Both the position numbers and the translations under genes were made by a program. The notes below the pieces were generated by a model, which ran no database searches, was not told the origin of the DNA, and was given only the letters and a program-made list of their open reading frames with translations. Below are positions 1 through 6,068 of a DNA stretch of 7,379 nucleotides, in pieces. Source of the DNA: an uncultured Ilumatobacter sp. GTDB lineage: Bacteria > Actinomycetota > Acidimicrobiia > Acidimicrobiales > Ilumatobacteraceae. The stretch covers positions 1-7,379 of the forward strand of contig CALAHA010000049.1 in assembly GCA_937891565.1 (NCBI GenBank). Direction: 5' to 3'. Every line of letters begins with the position of its first letter. The first letter of the stretch is position 1.

Positions 1-523
1 GCAGACCACAGACAAGAAGGTTAATGAGGTCACCCCGGCACTGTTCGACGTCGCCGACACGCCAGAAAAGATGGCGCGTCTTTCGCCAGATGAGATCTTC
101 GAGTTCATCAAGCAGGTCGGTCTCGCGCCGACCAAATCTCGAAACTTGTCGACCATGGCGCACCAGATCCTTGATGCTGGGGGCGAACTGATCCCGGAAT
201 GGGACTTTCTTGAAGGGCTCGCCGGTGTTGGCCACAAGACGGCCGGCGTCGTGATGGCGGGTGCCTTTGGTTTCGCGGCGTTCCCGGTCGATACGCACAT
301 CCACCGGCTGGCTGACCGGTGGGGGCTGAGTGATGGGAAGAACGTCGACAAGACCGAGCGCGACCTCAAGGCTGTTTTCGCCGAAGACACCTGGGATCGT
401 CGTCACCTGCAGATCATCTACTTTGGCCGCGAGCACTGCCCGGCGAAACGCCATGATCTCACGGCCTGTCCGATCTGTTCGTGGGCTGCCAGCAAGAAGC
501 GCATCGCCCTTGAGTCGCGGTAG
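1..523 (+). CDS. nth: Endonuclease III (DNA glycosylase/AP lyase), 5' truncated
   Basis: This is a base-excision repair enzyme that removes oxidised pyrimidines and nicks at the abasic site. The frame is open from base 2 to the TAG at 521-523, giving 173 visible residues; the N-terminus lies outside the window. The fragment opens with QTTDKKVN, which matches the family's conserved SAQATD-type helix. The helix-hairpin-helix motif AGVGHKTAG carries the expected catalytic Lys (codon 236-238), and VDTHIHR carries the catalytic Asp (codon 290-292). An internal ATG at 71 is not the true start, because conserved sequence continues upstream of it. Oddity: the C-terminal iron-sulfur region has Cys codons at 437, 467 and 476 (C-x9-C-x2-C), but the fourth Cys of the usual C-x6-C-x2-C-x5-C pattern is missing. 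A lineage variant or an altered or lost cluster is possible. Family identity is secure. Confidence 0.93.
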   Translation, partial: QTTDKKVNEVTPALFDVADTPEKMARLSPDEIFEFIKQVGLAPTKSRNLSTMAHQILDAGGELIPEWDFLEGLAGVGHKTAGVVMAGAFGFAAFPVDTHIHRLADRWGLSDGKNVDKTERDLKAVFAEDTWDRRHLQIIYFGREHCPAKRHDLTACPICSWAASKKRIALESR

Positions 524-535
524 CCCTTGAGTCGC
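506..535 (+). repeat. 13-bp direct repeat across the nth stop codon
   Basis: The sequence GCCCTTGAGTCGC occurs at 506-518 and again at 523-535, separated by GGTA. It looks like a 17-nt tandem duplication. The TAG stop of nth (521-523) forms at the junction of the two copies. With one copy removed, the nth frame would stay open for about 50 more Pro/Arg-rich codons. No mobile element is visible nearby, so replication slippage is the simplest explanation. Confidence 0.6.
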
Positions 536-735
536 CCCTGACTTCACCGCCTCATCACTCCCAAAAAAATTCTGATGGACCGCAACCACCTCGTCGACGA
601 CCTCGTGAGCCGGCCGTACTGACGACTTTCGGCCCGACAGAGAGGCCTCAATCAGAACGCAACGTGACGAATGGCAGGAATACCTGACAATGACGTTGGG
701 AAGGAATTCACCAGTCCTGATATCTTTGAACCTTC
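524..735. other. Intergenic region between nth and nuoA
   Basis: This stretch of 212 bp holds no recognisable gene. It contains an A7 run (563-569), a 10-bp palindrome TCGTCGACGA (591-600), an 8-bp palindrome GAGGCCTC (642-649) and a weak 5-bp stem, GGCCG 612-616 with CGGCC 630-634 and a 13-nt loop. None is followed by a T tract, so no rho-independent terminator for nth is evident. A 15-codon ORF (575-622) with all-G/C third positions lies inside it, and a possible promoter lies at its right end. It is the natural place for the nuo operon promoter. Confidence 0.6.
696..726 (+). promoter_or_regulatory. Possible nuoA promoter (TANNNT -10), perhaps leaderless
   Basis: TATCTT at 721-726 fits the loose actinobacterial -10 pattern TANNNT. 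Its last base lies 10 nt from the A of the nuoA ATG (736), so transcription starting about 7-10 nt downstream of the -10 would begin at or just before the start codon. nuoA has no purine-rich ribosome binding site at normal distance, which is consistent with a leaderless transcript. A poor -35-like TTGGGA lies at 696-701, with a 19-nt spacer. This is a weak motif match supported by context. Confidence 0.27.
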
Positions 736-1101
736 ATGTCGGTCTTCCTCCGCGATTACCTCAACGTTGTTTGGTTCGGAATAGCAGCACTCGCCATTGG
801 CGGACTGCTGCTCGGCCTCGCCGCTGCTATCCGTCCGTCCAAGCCCAATTACGACAAGGGCGTCGCCTACGAATCGGGTGTCGATCCGGTCGGTATGGGC
901 TGGTCGCAGAGCCAGATTCGCTACTACGTGTTCGCACTGCTCTTCGTGATCTTCGATGTTGAAGCTGTTTTCCTGTTCCCGTGGGCTGCATCGAGCGAGC
1001 GGTACGGCACGTTCGGGCTCATTGCCATGCTCGTGTTCATCGTGCTCCTGCTCGACGGGCTCATTTATGCCTGGAAGCGAGGACTCCTTCGATGGGTTTG
1101 A
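736..1101 (+). CDS. nuoA: NADH-quinone oxidoreductase subunit A (NuoA)
   Basis: This is a small membrane subunit of complex I that sits with NuoH, J and K at the junction of membrane and peripheral arms. It has 121 residues, the usual length, and three predicted membrane helices (about 11-32, 64-83 and 93-113). Family hallmarks are AYESGVDP (44-51) in the loop after helix 1 and the acidic helix-2 segment FVIFDVEAVFLFPWA (70-84), with conserved Asp74 and Glu76. The ATG at 736 is the earliest possible start because an in-frame TGA sits at 727-729. No Shine-Dalgarno is visible next to it. It is the first gene of the operon, 51 bp ahead of nuoB. Confidence 0.96.
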   Translation: MSVFLRDYLNVVWFGIAALAIGGLLLGLAAAIRPSKPNYDKGVAYESGVDPVGMGWSQSQIRYYVFALLFVIFDVEAVFLFPWAASSERYGTFGLIAMLVFIVLLLDGLIYAWKRGLLRWV

Positions 1102-1151
1102 TCCTCACGAACTGCCACACTCGCCCGAACACGCAGAGAAAGACGATCTGA
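1092..1151 (+). CDS. Possible 19-codon ORF bridging nuoA and nuoB
   Basis: A short frame, MGLILTNCHTRPNTQRKTI, begins with ATG 8 bases before the end of nuoA and ends with TGA (1149-1151) one base before the nuoB ATG. A good ribosome binding site, GAGGA (1079-1083), lies 8 nt upstream of it. Fifteen of its 18 codons after the ATG end in G or C. The placement would let ribosomes pass from nuoA to nuoB, as at the other tightly coupled junctions. I recognise no family and no function, and the arrangement could be chance. Confidence 0.2.
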   Translation: MGLILTNCHTRPNTQRKTI

Positions 1152-1152
1152 C

Positions 1153-1797
1153 ATGGGTCTCGTTGACAAGGGCCGTCTACCGGCACCACTCACCAAGCTG
1201 TTCAACCTGAGCCGCTCGTATTCGCTCTGGGTGTACCAGTGGGGGCTTGCCTGCTGCGCCATTGAAATGGGTGCAGCCTTCGGGTCACCGCGCTATGACG
1301 TCATGCGTCTCGGCGTCATCCCGCTGCCCGCATCGCCCCGCCAGGCCGACTTTGTCTGCGTGTCGGGCACCGTGACCGACAAGATGGCCCCTGCGGTCAA
1401 GCGCCTCTGGGAGCAGATGCCCGAGCCGAAGTACGCCATCTCGATGGGTTCGTGCGCCAACTGCGGTGGTCCGTATTGGGACAGCTATTCCGTTACCAAG
1501 GGTGTCGATCAGATCATCCCGATTGACGTGTATGTCCCCGGCTGCCCACCGCGACCAGAAGCGCTGCTCGAAGGCATTGTGCTCCTCCAGCAACGCATCA
1601 AGAACGAAGACATGGCTGCCAAGTGGCGCGGCGACGAGTTCACCACGCTCCAGCGAACCCGTGCAATGGAAGCTGGTGAGGTCGACCGTGAAGGTGAGCT
1701 GATCAGCGACACACGTAGCATCTCCGACGAGCCCATGCCTGAGGTTGCGGCCGCCCACCCAGAACCAATCGTGGTTGGCGGTGGCCCAATTGAGTGA
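1153..1797 (+). CDS. nuoB: NADH-quinone oxidoreductase subunit B (NuoB, cluster N2)
   Basis: This subunit carries iron-sulfur cluster N2, the last electron carrier before quinone, at the interface with NuoD and NuoH. It has 214 residues. The tandem cysteines GLACCAIEM (Cys34, Cys35), MGSC (Cys101) and PGCPPRP (Cys131) supply the four N2 ligands. Cys101 and Cys131 are 30 residues apart, one more than in E. coli, because of the insertion in GGPYWDSYS. An extra Cys104 (CANC) sits near ligand Cys101. Residues from about 170 on form an acidic, Ala/Pro-containing tail outside the conserved core. ATG 1153 is preferred: no earlier start codon exists in frame after the nuoA stop, and purine-rich GAGAAAG lies at 1136-1142. 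The 3' end overlaps nuoC by 8 bp. Confidence 0.96.
   Translation: MGLVDKGRLPAPLTKLFNLSRSYSLWVYQWGLACCAIEMGAAFGSPRYDVMRLGVIPLPASPRQADFVCVSGTVTDKMAPAVKRLWEQMPEPKYAISMGSCANCGGPYWDSYSVTKGVDQIIPIDVYVPGCPPRPEALLEGIVLLQQRIKNEDMAAKWRGDEFTTLQRTRAMEAGEVDREGELISDTRSISDEPMPEVAAAHPEPIVVGGGPIE
1777..1784 (+). promoter_or_regulatory. Ribosome binding site deciding the nuoC TTG start
   Basis: GGCGGTGG lies 5 nt before TTG 1790, inside the 3' end of nuoB. The nuoC frame has no ATG near its start; TTG 1745, TTG 1775, GTG 1781 and TTG 1790 are the candidates. Only 1790 has a GG-rich site at a normal distance, and it gives the familiar MSDD-type N-terminus. Confidence 0.4.
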
Positions 1798-2497
1798 CGA
1801 CACTCAGACCCCGCAAGGCGACACGGCACCCGCCGCACTGCCGGGCGACGGTCTCCGCGAAGGCATCGTCGACACGCTGCGCAACGACATCGGCGAAGCG
1901 TTGCTTGACACGCTGCTCAAGCCGAATGACGACCTCTGGGTCCGAGTCAGCACCGAGAGCTGGCTCGCTACGGGCCAGGCGCTTAAGGCGGCGGGGTTCA
2001 CATATTTCTGCTTCCTGTCCGCAATCGACTGGATGCCGTCGCCGTTCGGTAACAGCCAGGACGATCCTGACGACGAGCCGAAACAGATCGACATGACGAT
2101 CAAGCAGGGTTATACCGGCGGCGAGACCCGCATGCAGGTATTCGCTCGCCTGACCGACATCGATCGCCACGTGGGCATCACCGTTAAGGCCGACGTCGCC
2201 GATGACAACCAGGTGGTCGACTCCTGGAGCCAGCTCTTCGCCGGCGCCAACTGGCATGAACGCGAATGCCACGAGATGTTTGGTATTGGTTTCAACAACC
2301 ATCCTGACCTCCGCAACATGTACCTGCCCGGTGATTTCGAGGGCTACCCGCTCAAGAAGGATTTTCCGTTGCTCGCCCGCATGGTCAAGCCATGGCCGGG
2401 CATTGTCGATGTCGAGCCCATGCCCGATTTCGAAGAAGCAGCCGACGCTCCAGCAGCAGAAGCGCCTGCGGGCGCCATCGAAGGAGCCGAGTCATGA
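1790..2497 (+). CDS. nuoC: NADH-quinone oxidoreductase subunit C (NuoC, 30 kDa)
   Basis: This is a peripheral-arm subunit that packs against NuoD and NuoI and helps shape the quinone-reducing module. It has 235 residues from the TTG at 1790; the frame stays open upstream to TTG 1745, so the exact start is uncertain. The 30-kDa subunit signature is clear at about 157-177: ERE, then E-M-F-G-I and H-PDLR-NMYL. It is followed by PGDFEGYPLKKDFPL. The N-terminus (Asp/Gln/Pro-rich) and the Ala/Glu-rich C-terminal tail (about 205-235) are low-complexity additions. nuoC is a separate gene here, not fused to nuoD as in E. coli. It overlaps nuoB by 8 bp and nuoD by 4 bp (ATGA), implying translational coupling. 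Confidence 0.94.
   Translation: MSDDTQTPQGDTAPAALPGDGLREGIVDTLRNDIGEALLDTLLKPNDDLWVRVSTESWLATGQALKAAGFTYFCFLSAIDWMPSPFGNSQDDPDDEPKQIDMTIKQGYTGGETRMQVFARLTDIDRHVGITVKADVADDNQVVDSWSQLFAGANWHERECHEMFGIGFNNHPDLRNMYLPGDFEGYPLKKDFPLLARMVKPWPGIVDVEPMPDFEEAADAPAAEAPAGAIEGAES
2481..2486 (+). promoter_or_regulatory. Ribosome binding site of nuoD
   Basis: AAGGAG ends 7 nt before ATG 2494 and is the strongest Shine-Dalgarno in the window. It fixes the nuoD start at the ATGA overlap with nuoC and argues against the in-frame ATG at 2392, which would add 34 Arg/Ser-rich residues read out of frame from nuoC. Confidence 0.6.
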
Positions 2498-3663
2498 CCC
2501 TCACTGATCGACAGCAGTTGAGCTACATCGCCTCCCAGGCAGCCGATGCTCGTTTGAACGTTGAGCTCGAGACCGAGGGCATGACCCTCAACATCGGTCC
2601 GCAGCATCCGGCCACCCATGGCACGCTGCGCATCATTGCCCGCCTCGATGGTGAGCAGGTCGTTTGGGCCGAGCCGGTTGCTGGATACATGCACCGCGGC
2701 TACGAGAAGCTCACCGAAGTTCGCACGTTCCCACAGGTCACCTCGCTGATCAACCGCATCGATTGGCTAGGGAGCTTTGCGAACGAGGTGCCGTTCATTC
2801 TCGCTGCCGAGAAGCTGATGGAGATCGAGGCGCCGCCACGAGCCCAGGTCATCCGCACGATCCTTTTCGAACTGTCACGCATCGCGAACGTGTCGCTGTT
2901 TCTCGGCGACCTCGGTGTGCAAATGGGAGCCATTACCCCAGTGTTCCTGGCGTTCCGTGACCGTGAATACATTCTCAACTTGATCGAAGGCGCCACCGGC
3001 GGTCGCTTCCACCCGAACTTCGACCGCATCGGCGGCCTCAAGGACGACCTGCCCAAGGGCTGGATCCAAGAGACCAAAGGAGCGGTCAAGAAGCTCGAAG
3101 AGTTCTGCGACACGATCGACGATCTGCTGTTCGGCAACGAGATCTTCCAAAGCCGCATGCGCGGCATCGGTGTGATCCCGGCCGACATCGCGAAGGACTA
3201 CGGCCTGTCTGGTGCCAACGCTCGTGCGTCGGGGATCGACTGGGACCTCCGCCGCGACCAAGACCTGCCGCTCAGTTACGACCTCGCCGACTGGAAGGTT
3301 TGGACCCATCCCGACGGCGACTCGTGGGCACGCTGCTGGATTCGCCTCCAAGAGACGCGCGAGTCGTGCAAGATCGTTGGCCAGTTGCTCGATCAGATCC
3401 CGGCAGGCCCGGTCATGACCAAGGTGCCGCGCATCATCAAGGTGCCTGAAGGCGAAGCCTGGGTAGCCACCGAAAATCCGCTTGGCGAAATGGGCTACTA
3501 CGTCGTCTCGAAAGGCGACCTCGGCCCGTTCCGCGTCAAGATCCGCTCGGCGAGTTTCAATAACATCTCGATCGTGCCGTGGGCGCTCAAGGGCGTGTAC
3601 GTCCCTGACATCATCACGATCCTCGCCTCGCTCTACTTCATTCTCGGAGACATCGATCGCTGA
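2494..3663 (+). CDS. nuoD: NADH-quinone oxidoreductase subunit D (NuoD, 49 kDa)
   Basis: This subunit forms, with NuoB and NuoH, the cavity where quinone takes electrons from cluster N2. It has 389 residues, normal for an unfused NuoD. Landmarks are IGPQHPATHGTLR (34-46, with the quinone-site His42), GYMHRGYEKL, INRIDW, APPRAQ, GAITPVFLAFRDRE, FDRIGGLKDDLP and the C-terminal GDIDR. Three otherwise strongly conserved positions differ from the E. coli NuoCD segment as I recall it. The cavity Tyr (LPYVLA) is Phe101 (VPFILA). The His of RINSH is Val133. The Asp of QDVGAMTP, partner of the cavity His, is Gln143 (VQMGAITP). I recall similar losses in the second NuoD of Streptomyces, so this is probably a feature of the subfamily and not damage. 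The gene is followed directly by nuoH (TGATG). Confidence 0.95.
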   Translation: MTLTDRQQLSYIASQAADARLNVELETEGMTLNIGPQHPATHGTLRIIARLDGEQVVWAEPVAGYMHRGYEKLTEVRTFPQVTSLINRIDWLGSFANEVPFILAAEKLMEIEAPPRAQVIRTILFELSRIANVSLFLGDLGVQMGAITPVFLAFRDREYILNLIEGATGGRFHPNFDRIGGLKDDLPKGWIQETKGAVKKLEEFCDTIDDLLFGNEIFQSRMRGIGVIPADIAKDYGLSGANARASGIDWDLRRDQDLPLSYDLADWKVWTHPDGDSWARCWIRLQETRESCKIVGQLLDQIPAGPVMTKVPRIIKVPEGEAWVATENPLGEMGYYVVSKGDLGPFRVKIRSASFNNISIVPWALKGVYVPDIITILASLYFILGDIDR

Positions 3664-4745
3664 TGCTCGCCCAACTCGCTGCTGAATTCCCGGGCTGGTA
3701 CCCGGAGTGGAATATTCCGTACTGGCTCATGTCGATTTTGCGCGTCGTCGGTGGCCTCGTCGCCGTCCTGCTGCCAGCTGGCGGCATCGTGTACATCTTC
3801 CTCTTCAAGATGATGTCGTTCATGCAAAGCCGTCTCGGCCCGATGGAAGCTGGGCCGTATGGCTCGATGCAACTGCTGGCCGAAGTGGGCAAGTGGATGC
3901 AGAAGGAAGACCTCGCTCCTGACAACGCCGACGTGCGCATCTACAAGATGGCGCCACTCATCGTGCTCCTCTCGACTTTCCTCCTGGTGGTCGTGGTGCC
4001 ATTTGGGCCGCAGGCGTACTTCACGAACTTTGAGACCGGCATCTTCTATGCGCTGGCTGTTGCCTCGATCAGCGTGCTCGGCATCCTCATCGCCGGTTGG
4101 TCGTCGGCCAACAAGTACTCGCTCCTCGGTGGCCTCCGAGCCGGCGGGCAGCTCATTGCCTACGAACTCCCGATGGTGCTCGCCACCCTTGGTGTGGTCA
4201 TTCAGGCTGGCTCGATGAACCTCAACCGGATCGTCGAAGTGCAGAACACCGGCGAGATCTTCGGCATCGGCTTGATCGGCAACCCGTTTGTCATCACGCA
4301 GTTCATCGGCTTCTTGATCTTCATGATTGCGGTGCAGGCCGAACTGACCCAGAGCCCGTTCGACATGCCGATCGCCGAGTCGGAACTCGTGTCTGGCTAC
4401 ATGACCGAGTACTCGGGCTTCCGCTTCCTGATCTTCTTCATCGCTGAGTTCGCTACTGCCGGCGTGTTTGGTTTCATTGCCTCGGTGCTGTTCTTGGGCG
4501 GCTGGGGCGTCCCGTTCACGTGGTTCGGCTGGGAAGGCATCTCCGATGTCGCCTGGTGGATGAACTTCGTCGGCCCACTGATTATGTTCACCAAGATGTT
4601 CGCCCTTGTTGGCGTCATCATGTGGGTGCGTTTCAGCTATCCCCGTTTCCGTGAGGACCAACTCCAGACATTCGCCTGGAAAGTCCTTATCCCGCTCGCA
4701 CTGGCCAACACCGCTGCGACCGCAATCCTGAAGGTTGTCTTCTGA
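3663..4745 (+). CDS. nuoH: NADH-quinone oxidoreductase subunit H (NuoH)
   Basis: This membrane subunit forms the entry of the quinone chamber and the first half of the E-channel that links quinone reduction to proton pumping. It has 360 residues, with about eight hydrophobic helices spread over the length. Conserved stretches are MQSRLGPMEAGP (54-65), KEDLAPDNAD, AGWSSANKYSLLGGLRAGGQ, ELTQSPFDMPIAESELVSG (residues about 226-244) and TEYSGFRF. Two family motifs are altered: GPN in the first loop reads GPM (Met61), and the PEAE motif reads PIAE, with the first acidic residue replaced by Ile237 and Glu239 kept. ATG 3663 shares its A with the nuoD stop. GGAGA at 3646-3650 is a slightly distant ribosome binding site. 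Confidence 0.95.
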   Translation: MLAQLAAEFPGWYPEWNIPYWLMSILRVVGGLVAVLLPAGGIVYIFLFKMMSFMQSRLGPMEAGPYGSMQLLAEVGKWMQKEDLAPDNADVRIYKMAPLIVLLSTFLLVVVVPFGPQAYFTNFETGIFYALAVASISVLGILIAGWSSANKYSLLGGLRAGGQLIAYELPMVLATLGVVIQAGSMNLNRIVEVQNTGEIFGIGLIGNPFVITQFIGFLIFMIAVQAELTQSPFDMPIAESELVSGYMTEYSGFRFLIFFIAEFATAGVFGFIASVLFLGGWGVPFTWFGWEGISDVAWWMNFVGPLIMFTKMFALVGVIMWVRFSYPRFREDQLQTFAWKVLIPLALANTAATAILKVVF

Positions 4746-5224
4746 TGCCCAAGGTTCCTGGACTGCTCAAGGGGCTCGGCGTCACCGCCGGGATCCTCGG
4801 TAAGACATTAAAGAACGGTGCTGACACCGTTCAGTATCCGCATGAGAAGGAAGCCCCGCCCGTTCGAGCGCGTGGCGTCATTGCCTTACACGAAGACAAC
4901 TGCACCGCATGCATGTTGTGCTCGCGCAGTTGCCCCGACTGGTGTATCTACATCGAAGGCCACAAGCAGCTCGCCCCGCCCCGTCGCGCTGGTGGTAAGC
5001 CGCGCCAGGTCAACCACATCGACCGTTTCGACATCGACTACGCCCTCTGCATGTACTGCGGCATCTGCGTCGAAGTGTGCCCGTTCGACGCACTGTTCTG
5101 GAGCCCTGAGTACGAGTACTCCGAGCCGAAGATCGCCGACCTCCTGCACGACAAGGCCAAGCTCGGCGAGTGGATGGAAACCGTCCCCGAGGCACCGGAG
5201 CTCGAAGTTGGAGCCGGTAAGTAA
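4745..5224 (+). CDS. nuoI: NADH-quinone oxidoreductase subunit I (NuoI, 2x[4Fe-4S])
   Basis: This is a ferredoxin-like subunit carrying clusters N6a and N6b, which pass electrons towards N2 in NuoB. It has 159 residues. Two full C-x2-C-x2-C-x3-C-P motifs are present: Cys53, 56, 59, 63 and Cys102, 105, 108, 112. The first motif continues as CPDWCIYIEGHK, with an extra Cys67, a form I associate with second nuo clusters of actinobacteria. An Arg/Lys/Pro-rich loop (78-88) separates the two motifs, and the N-terminus (1-30) is an amphipathic segment expected to lie on the membrane. In an operon without nuoEFG this protein is a plausible docking site for an external donor such as ferredoxin; that is inference. 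The start overlaps the nuoH stop (TGATG), with GAAGG at 4730-4734. Confidence 0.96.
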   Translation: MPKVPGLLKGLGVTAGILGKTLKNGADTVQYPHEKEAPPVRARGVIALHEDNCTACMLCSRSCPDWCIYIEGHKQLAPPRRAGGKPRQVNHIDRFDIDYALCMYCGICVEVCPFDALFWSPEYEYSEPKIADLLHDKAKLGEWMETVPEAPELEVGAGK

Positions 5225-5760
5225 TGCTTGAGTCCCTGCTCGCCCAGGCCGACATGAATGGTTCGGTCAACGTCGCGATCAACATCGCCTTTGGCATCAT
5301 CGCCACGGTCATGATCTTCGCCGCGTTCAGCGTCGTCACCACGAAGAACGTCGTGCACGCCGCGCTGTACCTCGTGGTCGTGCTCGCCGGCGTCGCAGCG
5401 CAGTACATCTTGGCTGCGGCCGAGTTCGTCGCCGTCTCCCAGGTCATGGTCTACATCGGCGCCGTGATGGTTCTGTTCCTGTTCGGCATCATGCTCACCC
5501 GTGCCCAAATCGGCAAAGAAGAGGGCCTCAATAACAACGGTTGGCAGCTGGGCATCCCCGTCGCACTCCTGCTGTTTGGCCTCATGGCCTACGTCATTGT
5601 CGACACGTACGAAGACACCGTCATCGGCGAACGGACGCCGTTCGCCACCGAGGGCATTTCTGATCAGGTGCTGGCGCCTTTCTTAGTACCGTTCCTGGCC
5701 ATCTCGTTCGTCCTGCTCGCGGCTGCCATCGGCGCCATCGTTCTGGCCCGGAAAGACTGA
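5224..5760 (+). CDS. nuoJ: NADH-quinone oxidoreductase subunit J (NuoJ)
   Basis: This membrane subunit next to NuoA and NuoK contributes the flexible third helix that takes part in coupling. It has 178 residues and five predicted helices (about 17-37, 43-63, 71-92, 107-126, 150-174). Family hallmarks are NVVHAAL (42-48), AAEFVAVSQVMVYIGAVMVLFLFGIMLT (two joined pieces, 65-72 and 73-92) and the conserved Glu67. The ATG at 5224 shares its A with the TAA of nuoI, and GGAG lies at 5210-5213. A second in-frame ATG at 5254 is less likely because it loses the coupling. The loop between helices 4 and 5 is acidic. Confidence 0.95.
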   Translation: MLESLLAQADMNGSVNVAINIAFGIIATVMIFAAFSVVTTKNVVHAALYLVVVLAGVAAQYILAAAEFVAVSQVMVYIGAVMVLFLFGIMLTRAQIGKEEGLNNNGWQLGIPVALLLFGLMAYVIVDTYEDTVIGERTPFATEGISDQVLAPFLVPFLAISFVLLAAAIGAIVLARKD

Positions 5761-5767
5761 GGGCCGC

Positions 5768-6067
5768 ATGCTTGCTGTCAACTTCCTGCTGCTCGCTGCG
5801 GTGCTGTTCTGCATTGGCGTGTTCGGCGTCATTGCTCGCCGAAACGCAGTGATGGTGCTGATGTCGATCGAGCTGATCCTCAACGCCGTCAACTTGAACC
5901 TCGTTGCGTTCGCACTGATGAACAACAACCAGGAGGGCCAAGTGTTTGCCCTCTACGTGATCGCGATCGCCGCTGCCGAAGTCGGCGTTGGCCTTGCAAT
6001 GGTGTTGATGATCTACCGCAACCGCAAGTCGATCGCCCTCGACGAACTTTCGGAAATGAAGGGCTGA
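5768..6067 (+). CDS. nuoK: NADH-quinone oxidoreductase subunit K (NuoK)
   Basis: This is a small, Mrp-related proton-translocating membrane subunit. It has 99 residues and three helices (about 3-22, 27-51, 59-84). The two buried glutamates required for coupling are present: Glu35 in SIELILNAVNLN and Glu71 in AAAEVGVGLA, equivalent to E. coli Glu36 and Glu72. The start lies 7 nt after the nuoJ stop, with GAGGG (5759-5763) overlapping that stop as ribosome binding site. The charged tail (RNRKSIALDELSEMKG) faces the cytoplasm in the usual topology. Confidence 0.96.
   Translation: MLAVNFLLLAAVLFCIGVFGVIARRNAVMVLMSIELILNAVNLNLVAFALMNNNQEGQVFALYVIAIAAAEVGVGLAMVLMIYRNRKSIALDELSEMKG
6058..6063 (+). 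promoter_or_regulatory. Ribosome binding site deciding the nuoL GTG start
   Basis: GAAGGG, within the last codons of nuoK, lies 5 nt before GTG 6069. This supports the GTG over the first in-frame ATG (6123), which lacks a comparable site and would leave a gap after nuoK. Confidence 0.5.
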
Positions 6068-6068
6068 C

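Noticed and set aside
612..634. A possible terminator hairpin after nth (GGCCG / CGGCC).
   Set aside because: The stem has only 5 bp with a 13-nt loop, and no T run follows.
671..784. A 37-codon ORF beginning MAGIPDNDVGKEF that overlaps the start of nuoA.
   Set aside because: Its codons before the overlap have many A/T third positions, unlike genes in this window, and it then reads nuoA out of frame.
2392..2493. An upstream extension of nuoD starting at ATG 2392.
   Set aside because: The extra residues are Arg/Ser-rich and lie wholly within nuoC read in another frame. The strong AAGGAG site and the ATGA overlap place the start at 2494.
3633..4661. A 342-codon open frame on the minus strand opposite nuoH, very rich in His, Glu, Asp and Arg.
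   Set aside because: It is the mirror of a hydrophobic, G/C-ending membrane gene. Its composition is that of an antisense shadow, it matches no family I know, and nuoH on the plus strand is certain.
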